This document shows, one piece after another, positions 23,216-34,795 of a stretch of DNA of 64,000 nucleotides (position 1 is the stretch's first letter; each line of letters opens with the position of its first letter). Position numbers and translations under genes: made by a program. Under the pieces are notes generated by a model that saw only the letters and a list, made by a program, of their open reading frames with translations, did no database searches and was not told the origin of the DNA. The DNA is from Cichorium intybus (lineage: Eukaryota; Streptophyta; Magnoliopsida; Asterales; Asteraceae). The stretch is taken from contig CM042009.1 in NCBI GenBank assembly GCA_023525715.1, positions 130,914,211 through 130,978,210 of the forward strand, written 5' to 3'.

Positions 23216-25413
23216 CTTAGGCAGTTCATTCTCGATTTCTCCCGCTTGATGTTTATTGCCGTCTTTTGAGCGTCACGAATCAGGTCTAGCAAGGGCGACA
23301 TCATCGTCATACGGAGACACTTGGCTCGAATAGGCTCAGTAGTCGGTTTGCGACTGAGAGCATCAGCCACCACATTAGCTTTACCGGGGTGGTAGTGAAT
23401 TTCGCAGTCATAGTCTTTCACCACATCCAGCCATCTAATCTGCCTCATGTTTAGATCCCGCTGATCGAACAGATACTTCAAGCTCTTATGGTCGGTATAT
23501 ACAATAAACTTTACCCCATAGAGATAATGTCTCCAAATCTTGAGGGCAAATACAACAGCCCCCAGCTCCAAATCATGAGTGGGGTAGTTTTGCTCGTGGG
23601 GTTTTAGTTGTCGGGAGGCGTAGGCTATAACCCTGTCTCGCTGCATCAACACTGCACCAAAGCCCCGAAGTGATGCGTCACAGTAAACTACTATATCTTC
23701 CATTCCATCCATTAGGGCCAAGATCGGTGCATCACTCAATCGTGATCTCAACTCATCAAACGCCGCTTGTTGTTCCGGACCCCACACAAACTTCTCTGAC
23801 TTCTTGGTTAGTCGGGTAAGTGGTAACACAATCTTTGAGAAATTTTTTATGAATCTACGGTAGTAACCGGCCAAACCCAAAAAGCTACGAATTTCGGAAG
23901 GCGTTTTTGAAACCTCCCACTGCTTAACTGTTTCCACTTTGGCTTGATCGACCTTGATACCTTCTTTGTTCACCACATGCCCCAAAAACTGAACCTCATC
24001 TAACCAGAATTCACACTTCGAGAATTTAGCATAAAGTTTTTCTCTCGCAAGAGTCTCTAAAATTTCCCGAAGATGTCGCTCATGCTCCTCCTTGGTCTTA
24101 GAGTACACTAATATGTCATCAATGAACACAATAACAGAGCGGTCAAGCATTGGACTACACACCCGATTCATGAGGTCCATAAAAGCTGCGGGTGCATTGG
24201 TGAGCCCAAAAGGCATTACCATGAACTCATAATGCCCATAGCGAGTACGGAATGCGGTCTTCTCAATGTCTTCTTCCCGAACTCGCATCTGGTGGTAACC
24301 GGACCGTAAATCAATCTTGGAGAACCAAGATGCTCCCTGTAGCTGATCAAAAAGATCGTCAATACGTGGTAGCGGATATCTATTCTTTATCGTGCGCTTG
24401 TTCAGTTCCCTGTAATCGATACACATACGTTGGGTGCCATCTTTCTTCTTGACAAATAGAATAGGAGCTCCCCATGGTGAAGAGCTAGGCCGTATAAAAC
24501 CCTTATTACTTAATTCATGAAGTTGTTCATGGAGTTCTTTCATTTCGGGTGGCGCCAACCGGTATGGGGCCTTAGCTATCGGAGTCGCACCTGGCAATAA
24601 TTCAATGCGGAACTCCACTTGCCGAAAAGGGGGCAAACCAGGAAGTTCCTCCGGAAAAACATCGCTGAAGTCTGAAACGACCGAAACATCATTAAGTACT
24701 TTGGCAGAGGAACAAGAAGCGATAGCCATGCAAGGAGTATCTCCCTGGATGATAAATTCTCCACCCTTAGGGTTTTGAACACGGATTTGTTTCTTACGAC
24801 AATGGATCTCCGCATCAAACGCGTCCAGCCAATCCATACCCACGATAACACAAAGATCCCGAATCGCAATGGGGATAAGATCAATAGGGAATTCAACCCC
24901 GGAAAATTCGAGAGTACAGCCCCGATACACATCGGTGACATAAATCATACGGTTATCGGCAACCTCGATAACCATTGGGCGAGCCAATTTTCCGATACTA
25001 CGCCCCAAACGATTAATGAATGTGCGAGATACGAAAGAATGAGTAGCACCGCTGTCGAACATAACAGCAGCGGGCTCGGAGTCTAACAGATAAGTGCCTG
25101 ATTCACAACATATAAATACATAGACAAACTTTAAAACTATCATCAAATTAAACAATACAATAGTGAAGGAGAATGAAGAAAAGTGAAATTTACCCGCCAC
25201 AGTTGCTGTAATAGCCGGCTCCTCCGCTGTCAGCTGGTGAGCACGTCCTCGTGTCACCATGGCAGGTCCTTTAGAGGACGATGCACTCAGGGGTTTCATA
25301 CCCCCGCCTCCACCACCATTCTTCAACTGCGGGCAATCAGGCTTCTTGTGTCCCTTTTCGTTGCAGTTAAAGCAGGTAGGAATCGTAGAAGGAACCTGTG
25401 GTGATGCCACCAC
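23206..25413 (-). pseudogene. Gypsy zinc knuckle, protease, reverse transcriptase and RNase H
   Basis: In order: CCHC knuckle CFNCNEKGHKKPDC; aspartic protease (VMFDSGATHSFVS); reverse transcriptase (LFVKKKDGTQRMCIDYREL, KIDLRSGYHQMRV, VIVFIDDILVYSK, catalytic DD); and RNase H (VVYCDASLRGFGAVL, YTDHKSLKYLF, ending HYHPGKANVVADALSRK). The 735-codon frame is open because the retained intron-like insert (25098-25193) is a multiple of three with no stop. It shifts frame near 23255-23265, where AQKTA runs into NKHQAGEIENEL of the integrase frame. Upstream it continues into gag without a start of its own, so ATG 25413 is internal. Confidence 0.93.
25098..25193 (-). other. Intron-like 96-bp insert in the Gypsy gag-pol frame
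   Basis: On the minus strand, GCGG|GTAAATTTC...TGTGAATCAG|GCACTTAT has GT-AG borders. Removing it joins A-G-T-Y-L-L, leading straight into the protease as in related elements. Retained, it adds 32 residues rich in Phe, Ile, Leu and Val, and the frame stays open. It is 70% or more A+T, unlike its neighbours. Confidence 0.6.
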
Positions 25414-25419
25414 TACTGA

Positions 25420-26328
25420 GGACTTACAATGCTTCCAATGATGACCCGGCTTCTTGCAATTGTAACATACTAACCGACTCTTGTCGTCCTGTCCCGCAAA
25501 CGGCCTGTACTCGTATCTCGTCTTCCCACCGTTCTTCTGCTTCTTATGTGCATCCCCAGACGTCTTGGTCAGGGCGTTTTCTACCTTTCACTTGTGCTGC
25601 TGGGTCTGTAGCTCAATCTCCCTCCTCCTAGCGGCATCCATGATAGCTGACAATGTCGTGAACTCCTGCATGCTCACGAACTCCCGTATCTCTGTACGTA
25701 GGGAATCTTTATACCTACTAACCAACCACGCCTCATCTCCGGCAAATGAGGGACAGAAGGACATCATCTCCAGGAACTTAGCATTCAGATCCGACACGCA
25801 CTCCGTAGTTTGCTCAAAGGTCATAAACTGTTGCTGCATCCGCTGCTGCTCCACCTGGGGCACATACTGCCTCTCAAACCTCTCCACAAACTGGGCCCAA
25901 GTCATGGCTCTCAGCTCCTCCTCAGTCATCAATGTCGTAACAGTTTTCCACCATGTATTTGCTTTCTTCCTAAGTTGGCTCATAGTAACAACAACCTTGA
26001 ATTGATTTGGGCACCCGCAAGTCATGAGAGTGCTTTCGATATCGGCAATCCAGTGTTTAGCCTCCACTGGATTCAAGTCACCATTCCACTGTGGAGGGTG
26101 GCACTTAGAGAACTTCTCGAAATAATAGGCTGAGTCGCGAACAGGCGGAGCGGGTAAAGCTCCTCCGTGAACAGCTGCGAGGCGCTCATCCAAGAGAGCA
26201 CGTAATTGGGTAATTATGTCAGAAGTGAGATTCGGAATGAGCTCGTTAAAGGCATTGTTGAATTCTTCAGCGATGAGTTCCCTGACTTGCCTCATTTGGG
26301 TCTGATTAAGACGAGTTGTCGGAGCCAT
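25420..26328 (-). pseudogene. Gypsy gag (capsid) with an in-frame TGA
   Basis: Gag forms the virus-like particle. From ATG 26328 (MAPTTRLNQTQMRQVRELI) the frame runs through a Retrotrans_gag core (AKHWIADIESTLMTCGC, KANTWWKTV, FERQYVPQVEQQ). It meets TGA at 25588-25590 just after QTQQHK. Beyond it the same frame continues with KVENALTKTSGD and a first CCHC knuckle (CYNCKKPGHHWKHC), then directly into the pol frame. The stop looks like a single change at an Arg codon. Programmed read-through cannot be excluded from sequence, but it is not known for this lineage to my knowledge. Confidence 0.9.
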
Positions 26329-26850
26329 CTAGATTCGCAGAATAAAGAGATTATTAGGAGTTATTCACCCTAGATTTTCCTAGGAAGACTGAAACACTCA
26401 GCTCACCAGACATTTTCAACCTTGCCCCGACCCGAGATCGGCACCGGTGCTTCAAATAGTAGGGGCCCTTCTACTACCTTCCACACAAGTTCCAATCTCG
26501 CATTCGTGTCTAGTTTCAAATGTTCCAGTTTGCTCTAGCCGTTTATTTAAACAACTCTCTCACATGATATTACTAACATGGGTGAAATCTAACAATTTAA
26601 GAATAATTAAAGGTATGTTTGCAGATAAAACTTATAATAAACAACTCAAGATATAACAATCTATCGAAATAAGAATTTAAGAAACAAGGCTTACTTGGCT
26701 AACAGGCGCACCATAGGATCTTCCACTACTAGTCCTCAAAAATCTTAAGAAATTCTTTTAAGGAAAATATTTTTAAAGAAAATAAAATTTTTACGAGCCT
26801 CAAATTTGAGTCTAGAACATTCCTAAGAATGCCTAGTTCCCTCAAACGTG

Positions 26851-26863
26851 TGCTCTGATACCA
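26851..26863 (-). promoter_or_regulatory. Primer-binding site of the Tekay-like Gypsy
   Basis: TGGTATCAGAGCA on the minus strand, 3 bp inside the 5' LTR edge; tRNA-iMet type. Confidence 0.9.
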
Positions 26864-26866
26864 ACT

Positions 26867-28868
26867 TGTAACACCCAAAAATTTTTCGCAAAATATTTTA
26901 ACTTTCAAAGATAACTTTTATAAAAATAGTTATAAGTTTCCAAAATAAATAAGTAGCTCAAACCCAAAACATGGCAAAATACTAAAGTAAAGTGCGGAAG
27001 CATAACATGTCATAGTCCCAAATAAATAAAACTTCTAGTAGTGGCAATCCCGGTGCTCCAATCAAGCCTAAGCCTCTTTGATCTTAACACCTGAAAAATG
27101 TTTAGGGAAACCGTAAGCAAAAGCTTAGTGAATTCAAACACAAACATCATATTAATATTCACATTTACCAGCCCTAATCCATTTCCAATTATAATTATAA
27201 AAACTAAGCAAAGAACAAATCATTGCTTATATAAAATAGGGCGGACTTGTAGGTTTGAGCCGCACCGGGTAAATCCCGTATCATTTAGCCCTGATCCCCG
27301 CACCTCATAAAGAGTATAACGTTGGTGATCTTACCTAACTACCCCTCATAGTAATAATCGATTACATACAGTGCACATGTACGATTTATAATAATAATAT
27401 AGCATATTTTAAATAATAAATCTAAACAATCACACACGAGCTAACTAGTAAACACAAACATCAATACAACGGTGTGAGAGAACTCACCTTGAGTGAGTGA
27501 TATAATAGATAGAAGTCAATATATGGCTACCAAGCTTGTGCAAACTTCAACACTTCACCTAATTAAGACTAAAGGTTAGAATGATGAAGTTGTGAAGCTA
27601 ATGAATGAGAAAGGAGTAATCACAGCAAAGTCTCTAAAACAGACCTGCTATTTAAGACTGAATTACTCCAAAATATAAAACAGAAGGATAGGTTTAAATA
27701 ATTTTTTACAATAAACTTCAATGACTTAGGTTTCCAGAACCATAAAGAACTCCTCCTAATTCCAAAGGATGAAAGAGATATAAAATTTACAAAAAGACAT
27801 GTCACTGCTGTCTTCAAACGGACAGTCAGGTGGTGTTGGCCATTTCTACCCAACTTGTGGGTGGAATTAGTCCCAACCAAAAATCAGAGGAACCATAGAT
27901 ACATAAATAAAAGTCTCAGAGTTGGAATCGATCAAAAAGGGCTTCCTAAGGTCTGGATATAAAAATCACAATGTGGACAATCACAGAATCAGCATAAGCT
28001 GGTGACTGTCCACTGATCTGGAGTGTGGATCCTTTCTAACCAAGTTATAATGAGAATTAGAAACCACAATTCTCCAGATCTTTAATTCAATATGTAATGT
28101 ACATGTGGGAACTTGGAATCACTCTGGATCATTTTCCAAACCCTGGTAATGATAAAACAAAATGACATATCACAGCAGACCCGGATTAGACCTAACAGCA
28201 AAGAAGCTGTTGTTGCCCATGATAAAGCCCTTTTCAGCGAGAGTGGTATTCTTAAGAAAGTTACTCAACTCAATGTTTGAACTTTGGGCACAAGTTGTGG
28301 GTCTATTTGAGTCCTAGAACTCGATATATGATTTTTACAAGAAAGGAGACTCAGCAGTGAAATCTGACAGAAACCCTAGGTTATGTTGCGAACTTCATAA
28401 CTCAAAATCTATACCTTGAAAACACAATTCCTTCGGTCAGAACCTTCATATATGTCTTGGGAACCTTCAGTTAAAGTTTCATGGCGATCCAACCTTTCAA
28501 TCTCCAGGAATCGTCCAAACACTGCAGTTGTATTCTCAAATCCGGGAATAAAGAGAGATGTAGAGGGAGAGAGAGTGTGTGCTTTGAGGGGGGAGGGAGA
28601 GAGAGAGAGAGAGAAAGTAGGGTTTGCTTGTTTCAAGTGAGTGATATAGAAATGAAATCAAATAACACTTTAAGTAGTGTTGAGCCTAATGGGTTTTCTT
28701 GTCTCCAAGCCCATAGCCCATGGACTCACATAAGAGGAGCCTAAGAGATGACTAATAAGAGCCCACCAATAATAAAATTCAGACTTTGATTAATTAAATT
28801 AACCCAATGTCTCATAATAATCAAATTATATAAAATAAAACGTACCGGAAAAAAATAGGGGCGTTACA
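26867..28868 (-). repeat. 5' LTR of the Tekay-like Gypsy
   Basis: Nearly identical to 19831-21833, with the same TGTAAC...GTTACA ends on the plus strand. Confidence 0.95.
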
Positions 28869-30677
28869 TAGTGACAATGTCTGCCAACTGTTGTTTAGTG
28901 GGAATATACATGAGCTCGATTTTGTCTTTCTGAATAATGTCTTGAATGAAGTGATGCCTGATGTCAATGTGTTTTGTCTTTGAATGTTGCACTGGATTTT
29001 GAGAGATAAGAATAGCACTTGTGTTATTACAGCAGATGGGGGTCTTGGTGAGTGAAAAGCCATAATCCATCAGTTGGTTTTGAATCCATAGTAGTTGAGC
29101 ACAACATCTTCCAGCTGGCACATATTCAGCTTCTACAGTAGAGCAGGCAACAGATGACCGCTTCTTACTAGACCAACTGATCAGTCGATTTCCTAGCATC
29201 TAACAACCACTTAAGGTGCTTTTTCGGTCTAAGGAGCATCCTGCAAAATCAGAGTCAGTGAATCCAACTAAGTCAAAAGAGGACTCACAGGGGTACCAGA
29301 GACCCAAGGATGGAGTATGTTTGAGATAGCGAAATATCCGTTTCACTGCATTGAGATGTGACTCCTTGGGTTTGGCTTGAAAACGAGCACACATGCCGGT
29401 GGCAAAAACAATATCATGACGAATGGCCGTGAGATACAGTAAGGAGGCAATCATGCCTCTGTAAGATGAGGCATTCACATCAACACCTGAATGATCAGCA
29501 GATAGTGAGACTGATGTACTCATAGGAGTTTTGGCTGGCTTGCATTCAGAGAAAGAAAATTTTTCAACATGTCCTGAAGGTACTTGCTTTGACTGATAAA
29601 TATCCCCTGAGACGATTGCTTGACTTGAAGACCCAAAAAGAAGGACAATTCACCCATCATGCTCATTTCAAACTTTGATGACATCACCGCAACAAATTCC
29701 TCACTCAATTTATCATTGGTTGAACCAAAGATAATGTCATCGACATAGACTTGAGCAAGAATGATGTCATCACCTGATCTCTTGATGAAGAGGGTGTTGT
29801 CGATAGCACTTCTGTGATAGCTCTTTTTAAGAAGATACGAGGTCAGGGTGTCGTACCAGGCCCTGGGACCCTGTTTGAGACCGTATACAGGTTTGTCCAG
29901 TCGATACACATGGTCAGGAAAAGCATCATTAATGAAGCCAGGAGGTTGTCTGAGATAGACTTCTTGAGGAAGATCACCATGCAGAAAGGCAGTCTTGACA
30001 TCCATCTGGAAGACTTTGAAGTTCATGAAAGAAGCATAAGCCAGAAAGAGTCTGATAGTTTCAAGGTGAGCAACAGGTGCAAAGGTTTCATCGTAGTCAA
30101 GCCCTTCCATTTGAGTGAAGCCTTGAGCCACCAGGCGAGCCTTGTTCCTGATAACAATTCCATCTGCATCCATTTTGTTTCTGAACACCCATCGAGTACC
30201 CCCGATGGTCTTTCCTTTAGGACGAGGAACGAGTGTCTACACCTTGTGTCTTTGGAATTCATGGAGTTCATCCTACATGGCCTTAATCCAGTCAGCATCT
30301 AGCAATGCATCGTCCACCTTCTTAGGTTCAATAAGCAAGACAAAGTTCACATAAATACAGAGGTTGCTTGAGACTTGTCTTCGAGTACGGACCCCTGAAG
30401 AAACATCTCCAATGATTTGAGAGATTGGATGATCCTTGACAGTTGGGAGAGGTTGAGAGTGAGAAACCTCTTCATTTTCAGCATTATTGATTGGCACAGA
30501 ATCATCAGGGGAAATCTCATGAACCAGTGGAGACTCCGAGGCAGAGTCATTAAGAGCATGAACCTCATGCTGATGTGGAAATGTTGACTCATCGAAACGA
30601 ACATGGATTGATTCGATCACCTTTCTTTTGTTCACATTAAAGACTCTGAAAGCTTTAGAAATTGACGAGTAACCCAA
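28869..30677 (-). pseudogene. Copia reverse transcriptase and RNase H, multiple stops
   Basis: Minus-strand pieces give the linker (30677-30273), the reverse transcriptase (ARLVAQGFTQMEGLDYDETF, FKVFQMDVKTAFLHGDL, QVYVDDIIFGSTND with the catalytic DD) and the connection/RNase H (FTDSDFAGCSLDRKSTLSGC, VACSTVEAEYVPA, ICCNNTSAILISQNPV, TKHIDIRHHFI). TAG stops replace a probable Gln and Trp near 30275 and 30240, and another stop follows LSGC at 29200. The fingers motif PKGKTIGGTRWVFRNK is readable across 30150-30230. The last part lies at 19751-19830, beyond the Tekay insert. The element is not coding-competent. Confidence 0.9.
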
Positions 30678-30702
30678 GAAAATGCCATCATCAGACTTTG
30701 CT

Positions 30703-31840
30703 TCAAACTTTGACTGCTGCTCGTTTCAATATAAAACAAGCACAACCAAAAGCGTGAAAGTAAGAAATATCAGGAGATCGACCTTTCAGGACTTTATAAG
30801 CTGTCTTTCCATGCCTTTTGACAATGATGGACCGGTTTTGACTGTAACAGACATTGTTTACAGCTTCAGCCCAAAAAGAAAGAGGAAGACCAGCGTCAAC
30901 AACCATAGTCCTTCTAGCTTCAATTAAGGTACAATTTCTTCTTTCAGCTACACCATTTTGCTCAGGAGTTCGAACGGAAGAGAAGTTTTGAAGAATCCCT
31001 TTCTCTTCACAGAAAGACTCGAGGATCTGATTTCGAAACTCAGTACCATGATCACTTCTCAGCTGCTTTACTTTGAGATTAAAGAGAACTTCTGATTGTT
31101 TGATCAATGAGATGATTTCAGCAGCAACATCACTTTTGCTCAGGAGAAACATGACCCAGGTGAAACAAGAGAATTTATCCACGATAACAAGAGAGTACTT
31201 TTTACCAGCAATAGAAGCCATAGGAACAGGTCCAAACAGATCTATATGCATCAAGCTGAAAGGGGATACATATGAAGAGCACTGTTTAGATTTAAAGGAG
31301 ACTTTGACTTGTTTACCTTTTTCACATGCTGAGCAGACTATGTCTTTAACGAAATTCATCTTTGGAAGACCTCGAACAAGCTGATTATTGGAAATCTTGG
31401 AGATATTCTTAAAGTTCAAATGAGACAAACGTTTGTGCCACAACCAGTTGATGTGAGATTGAGCACGTGAAAAGAAGCATCTCTTTAGGGTTTGATCAGC
31501 TGAGAACATATCCAGGATGTAGATGGCATCTCTCCTCTTGGCAGTGAGAACAATTTCTTTAGCAGCATCAATGATGTTTCCTTTTCGTTTGTAGAACCAG
31601 ACTTCGTAATTAGCATCACACAGCTGACTGATGTAAATGAGATTGTGCTTTAAAAATTTAACATAAGAAATATTAGAAAATTGTACAGATTTACAAGGAA
31701 TGGTGCCATAGCCTTTGGTATGACCCTGACTGTTGTCACCATACGTAAGCACTGGGCCATCTTTCTTAATAAAATCTTCTAACAGAGATTCGTATCCAGT
31801 CATGTGACGAGAGCATCCACTGTCAAGATACCAAATATTT
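30703..31840 (-). pseudogene. Copia protease end, GAG-pre-integrase and integrase
   Basis: The minus-strand frame opens with the protease active site WYLDSGCSRHMTG (about 31835-31800). It continues with the GAG-pre-integrase motif WHKRLSHLNFKNI, zinc-binding CSACEKGKQ, and the integrase core (HIDLFGPVP, LRSDHGTEFRNQ, TPEQNGVAERRN with the catalytic D, D, E). It ends YFHAFGCACFILKR before a shift near 30705. Upstream, TAG and TAA stops at about 31856-31862 cut it from gag. CTGCAG just after them could be an old splice acceptor, but this is weak. Confidence 0.9.
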
Positions 31841-32049
31841 TCATGACCCTGCAGTTACTAAAACACATGTGAGAACCTCAGTGAACCCATTCGGAAATGG
31901 GTTTAAAACAAGAAAGAATATCATAGCATTCAGAGGGAAGACATATTAAGGAATTTTCTTTCTTGGACTATTTGTTGCAGCGAGAGACAATATTTTCTTT
32001 TCTGTCAGATCTTGTCTCAAAATTGAACTGATCAGCCTTATGAGATGAG

Positions 32050-34123
32050 TCACCACATCTGTAGCATGTCTGATGGTTTAGATTTTTTAAAATTTGAAAA
32101 TTTCACTTTATTCATTGCTTTTGAAAAGGTGGATTCTTTCTTCCACTCATCAGACACAGTAGTAGAAGTGCTGCACTCAGGAGCTTCACAGGCAATATTG
32201 GTGACAGTATGAAACTCACCATTAAAGATTGGAAATCTAATGAGATTCTCAGTACTAACACAAATGTTCACATGCTCAGTTCCTTTAACAGAAGGATCAA
32301 TAACACTGATTTTGGTTTGAATGTCAATATCACCCTTTTCATTAACAATACAATGTTTTTCAATAAGATCAGGTTTCTTTTGAAATCCAGAGGGAACAAA
32401 CTTATTTTTAAAGTCCTGAATCAATTATTCTTTTGAGGGAAAAGCTGGTTCAGTCTCAACTTTTTTAAAGATTTTAATGGCTGATTCAAAGTCTCCACCA
32501 AGGATTTTGGTGGCCTGAAAAGATATCTGATCATTAATTAGCTTAGACACCTTTTTGTGTGAGAGAGTGCAGTTCTTAATGATCAGCTGAATTCGTTTGG
32601 ATTCAGTTTTAGCTGTTTGTTTTTCTTCGAATAACAATTTGTTAGATAAAATAAGGTCACGACATTCAATTTTCAATTTGAGTAATCAAGATCCTTGTTT
32701 TTAATTTGATTTTTCAATTGTTCGTTTTCTTGAGTCAGACGTTGTTTGTTAAAGTTGGAGTTTTCAAGGAAGCAAATACTCAAAAGCCTTAATTTTTTCA
32801 TTTATTGGTAAATTAACAAGATCTTTGACCTGATACAACGAAGAGGAGTCAAATTCTTTTGTTAGGTCATCCTGGGCAGAATAAGATACATCAGCATCAA
32901 CAGCACTTGTGCTGCTGCTCGACCCTTCAGTGCATTCTCCAATAACAGCTGTTAGACACACGTTTTGATTCTCATCATCTGAGGAATCAGCTTCTTCTTC
33001 CTATTTTTCCTTTTCTTCTTCAGCCACCAGAACCTTCGAGCCCAAATTTTTCCTTTTGAGAGAGGCCACAAGTCGTTTATACTTGACTTCATATGATTCA
33101 TCTTTGGAGTCAACTCTCTTATGTTGGCAGTCCTTGGCAAAATGTTCAGTGCTTCGATAGTTGAAGCACTTGCTATCATTCTTCTTGTCAGTAGCATGTC
33201 TAGAATTGTTGCTGACAGACTTTTTGAAGCTCAAGAAGTTTGGTTTTGAGACGCAAGAGGAACGTTGAAGACCAACTTTTCTGCTGTCTTTGTACTGATT
33301 TAATTGTTTAACAATCAGTGCTGCTTGAGATACAAGATCGGCCATGTGATTGAACTCCTCATCTTTAGTATTTGAGTCTTCAACAGCATCAGTTTCAGCA
33401 TCATTAAGATCCTGGTTCTTTGAAAACAAAGTAGATGATCTTTCCCATTGGCTGTCTCTCATTATCTCTTTTCGCTGAGCCTTAATCTCTTCATGACTAC
33501 GTAGGTTCCTAAAGAGACTCTCATGGTGCGCATCTTCTCATTATTTTTTAGAACATCAACATGATGCTCCCATTTGTCATCCAGAGAATCGAAAAACTTG
33601 AGAACAAATACTGAGTCAAGCTTGAGGATATTGAATCTCCTCATATCATTCACCAAACAGTTGAATCGATTGAAGGTCTGAGTGATAGTCTCATTCTTAT
33701 AGCTAAAGAAGTGCTCATACCTTCGGTTTAGTGAATTCTCTTGAGCAGCTCTCACTTCAGCAGTGCCTTCAAAGGCAACAGTGAGAGTGCTCATCATCTC
33801 TTTGGCTGAAAGACAATTTTGAACCAGATGATATATCTCATATGGAAGAGAGTTACCAATAGCAGCTCTGGCACGATGTCAAGGTTGACGAGCATCTTGT
33901 CATCTTTAGTAAATTCATGAACTGGTGTAGCCTTCTTCTCACCAGGCACACCATCCTTAGTACCAGTGAAGGTTGGAATGTAGGGACTATCTTTAAGAAT
34001 GTCAAGCATATGATAATCCATGGTTTCGAGAACCATGAGAGCCTTGGTCTTCCACATGCCAAAGTTATTGGCATCAAAAGGAGGAATTTTATTGCCGAAG
34101 GTAGAAGAAAAAGTAGAAGACAT
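32050..34123 (-). pseudogene. Copia gag, at least four breaks and damaged zinc knuckles
   Basis: It starts MSSTFSSTFGNKIPPFDANN (34123) with the usual 'FD..NF..WK.(R/K)' entry motif. A missing base near 33878 moves the frame to AAIGNSLPYEIYHLVQN, then FNRFNCLVNDMRRF and the UBN2-like VLKFFDSLDDKWEHHV. Another shift lies near 33520. The first knuckle reads CFNYRSTEHFAKDC, with Tyr in place of the second Cys. A second knuckle-like CYRCGDSSHKADQF near 32040, in a shifted frame, lacks the last Cys. Acidic, Ser-rich and coiled-coil-like pieces lie between (32425-32961). Confidence 0.8.
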
Positions 34124-34144
34124 TCTTGAATGATTACTAGAACC

Positions 34145-34157
34145 TGCTCTGATACCA
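34145..34157 (-). promoter_or_regulatory. Primer-binding site of the Copia element
   Basis: TGGTATCAGAGCA on the minus strand, 2 bp inside the 5' LTR; tRNA-iMet type. Confidence 0.9.
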
Positions 34158-34159
34158 GT

Positions 34160-34526
34160 TGTTAGAACACAACAGGATCAATCACTCAAGAACATAGGTA
34201 TTTCACACAGAAAAACAATATTGATCTCACATAGAGATCTATGATTAATAATATCGGTAATGTTACATGAACCCTAGCCGTAATACTTATACTAGGGTCA
34301 ACTACGTATATTTGGAGTATCCCTACATTTAAGGGAACTGCCAACTATAAAACATATAAGTATGGAAACAATATAATCACTAAAATTACAATATAAATAA
34401 CAAACACGCTTCAGCTGATACACTCCACTGAAACAACCAGTAGCAGCATGAAATCCTCCTTTGACAACATCAGATTCAAGTGGTGCTGTTGCTAATCAGC
34501 TGGTGTTGATGCTGAACAGCCCAATA
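34160..34526 (-). repeat. 5' LTR of the Copia element
   Basis: Same length and ends as 15784-16150, with roughly 25 differences by eye. The outer CA has changed to TA. Confidence 0.95.
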
Positions 34527-34531
34527 GTACC

Positions 34532-34795
34532 TTGATATTGTAGTTGTTGTAAGGTACTAGTATAGGAGTTAGTAAGGGTTAGTACTAACTCTTAAAGTAG
34601 ACGTCGTTGTGGATTAGTGGTCATATGATGATGAGAACTAGTCCAGTTGTTCATATAATGAGATGATGAGTACCTGATTATCTAATCAAGGTAGAGATGG
34701 CTTGAGCGGAGGTCGAACCAGATCTAAGGTCCAGTATGCTAACTTAACAATGGGAAACCATCCGCTCATTCACTAAACCTTCGAAAGTGTAATAT
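34532..34795 (+). mobile_element. Leader/gag remnant of the plus-strand Gypsy (continues from 15783)
   Basis: This is the other side of the Copia insertion, so it belongs to the element whose LTR and PBS are at 14515-15710. A frame starting MMRTSPVVHIM near 34638 is soon stopped. The element is truncated at about 34796. Confidence 0.4.

Larger units (their letters stand above)
19831..28868 (-). mobile_element. 9.0-kb Gypsy (Tekay/Del-like chromovirus), nearly intact
   Basis: The LTRs lie at 19831-21833 and 26867-28868 (about 2.0 kb each). The 5-bp target duplication TAGTG is perfect (19826-19830, 28869-28873). A PBS for tRNA-iMet lies at 26851-26863 and a purine tract at 21834-21846. Gene order on the minus strand is gag, zinc knuckles, protease, RT, RNase H, integrase, chromodomain. 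Only one stop codon and one frameshift break the polyprotein. The LTRs differ at roughly 20 positions by eye (about 1%), so it inserted much later than its Copia host. Tekay is my lineage call from gene order, the C-terminal chromodomain and LTR size. Confidence 0.95.
15784..34526 (-). mobile_element. 18.7-kb Copia LTR retrotransposon containing a nested Gypsy
   Basis: A minus-strand Copia with 367-bp LTRs at both ends (15784-16150, 34160-34526). It has a PBS beside the right LTR and a purine tract beside the left one. Order along its own strand: gag, protease, integrase, reverse transcriptase, RNase H, an extra ORF region, 3' LTR. The flanking 5-mers GTACT (15779-15783) and GTACC (34527-34531) are a target duplication with one change. 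It sits in the leader of the plus-strand Gypsy. All ORFs carry stops or shifts. LTR divergence is roughly 25 differences in 367 bp by eye, so it is older than the Tekay element inside it. Without that element it would be about 9.7 kb. Confidence 0.93.
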
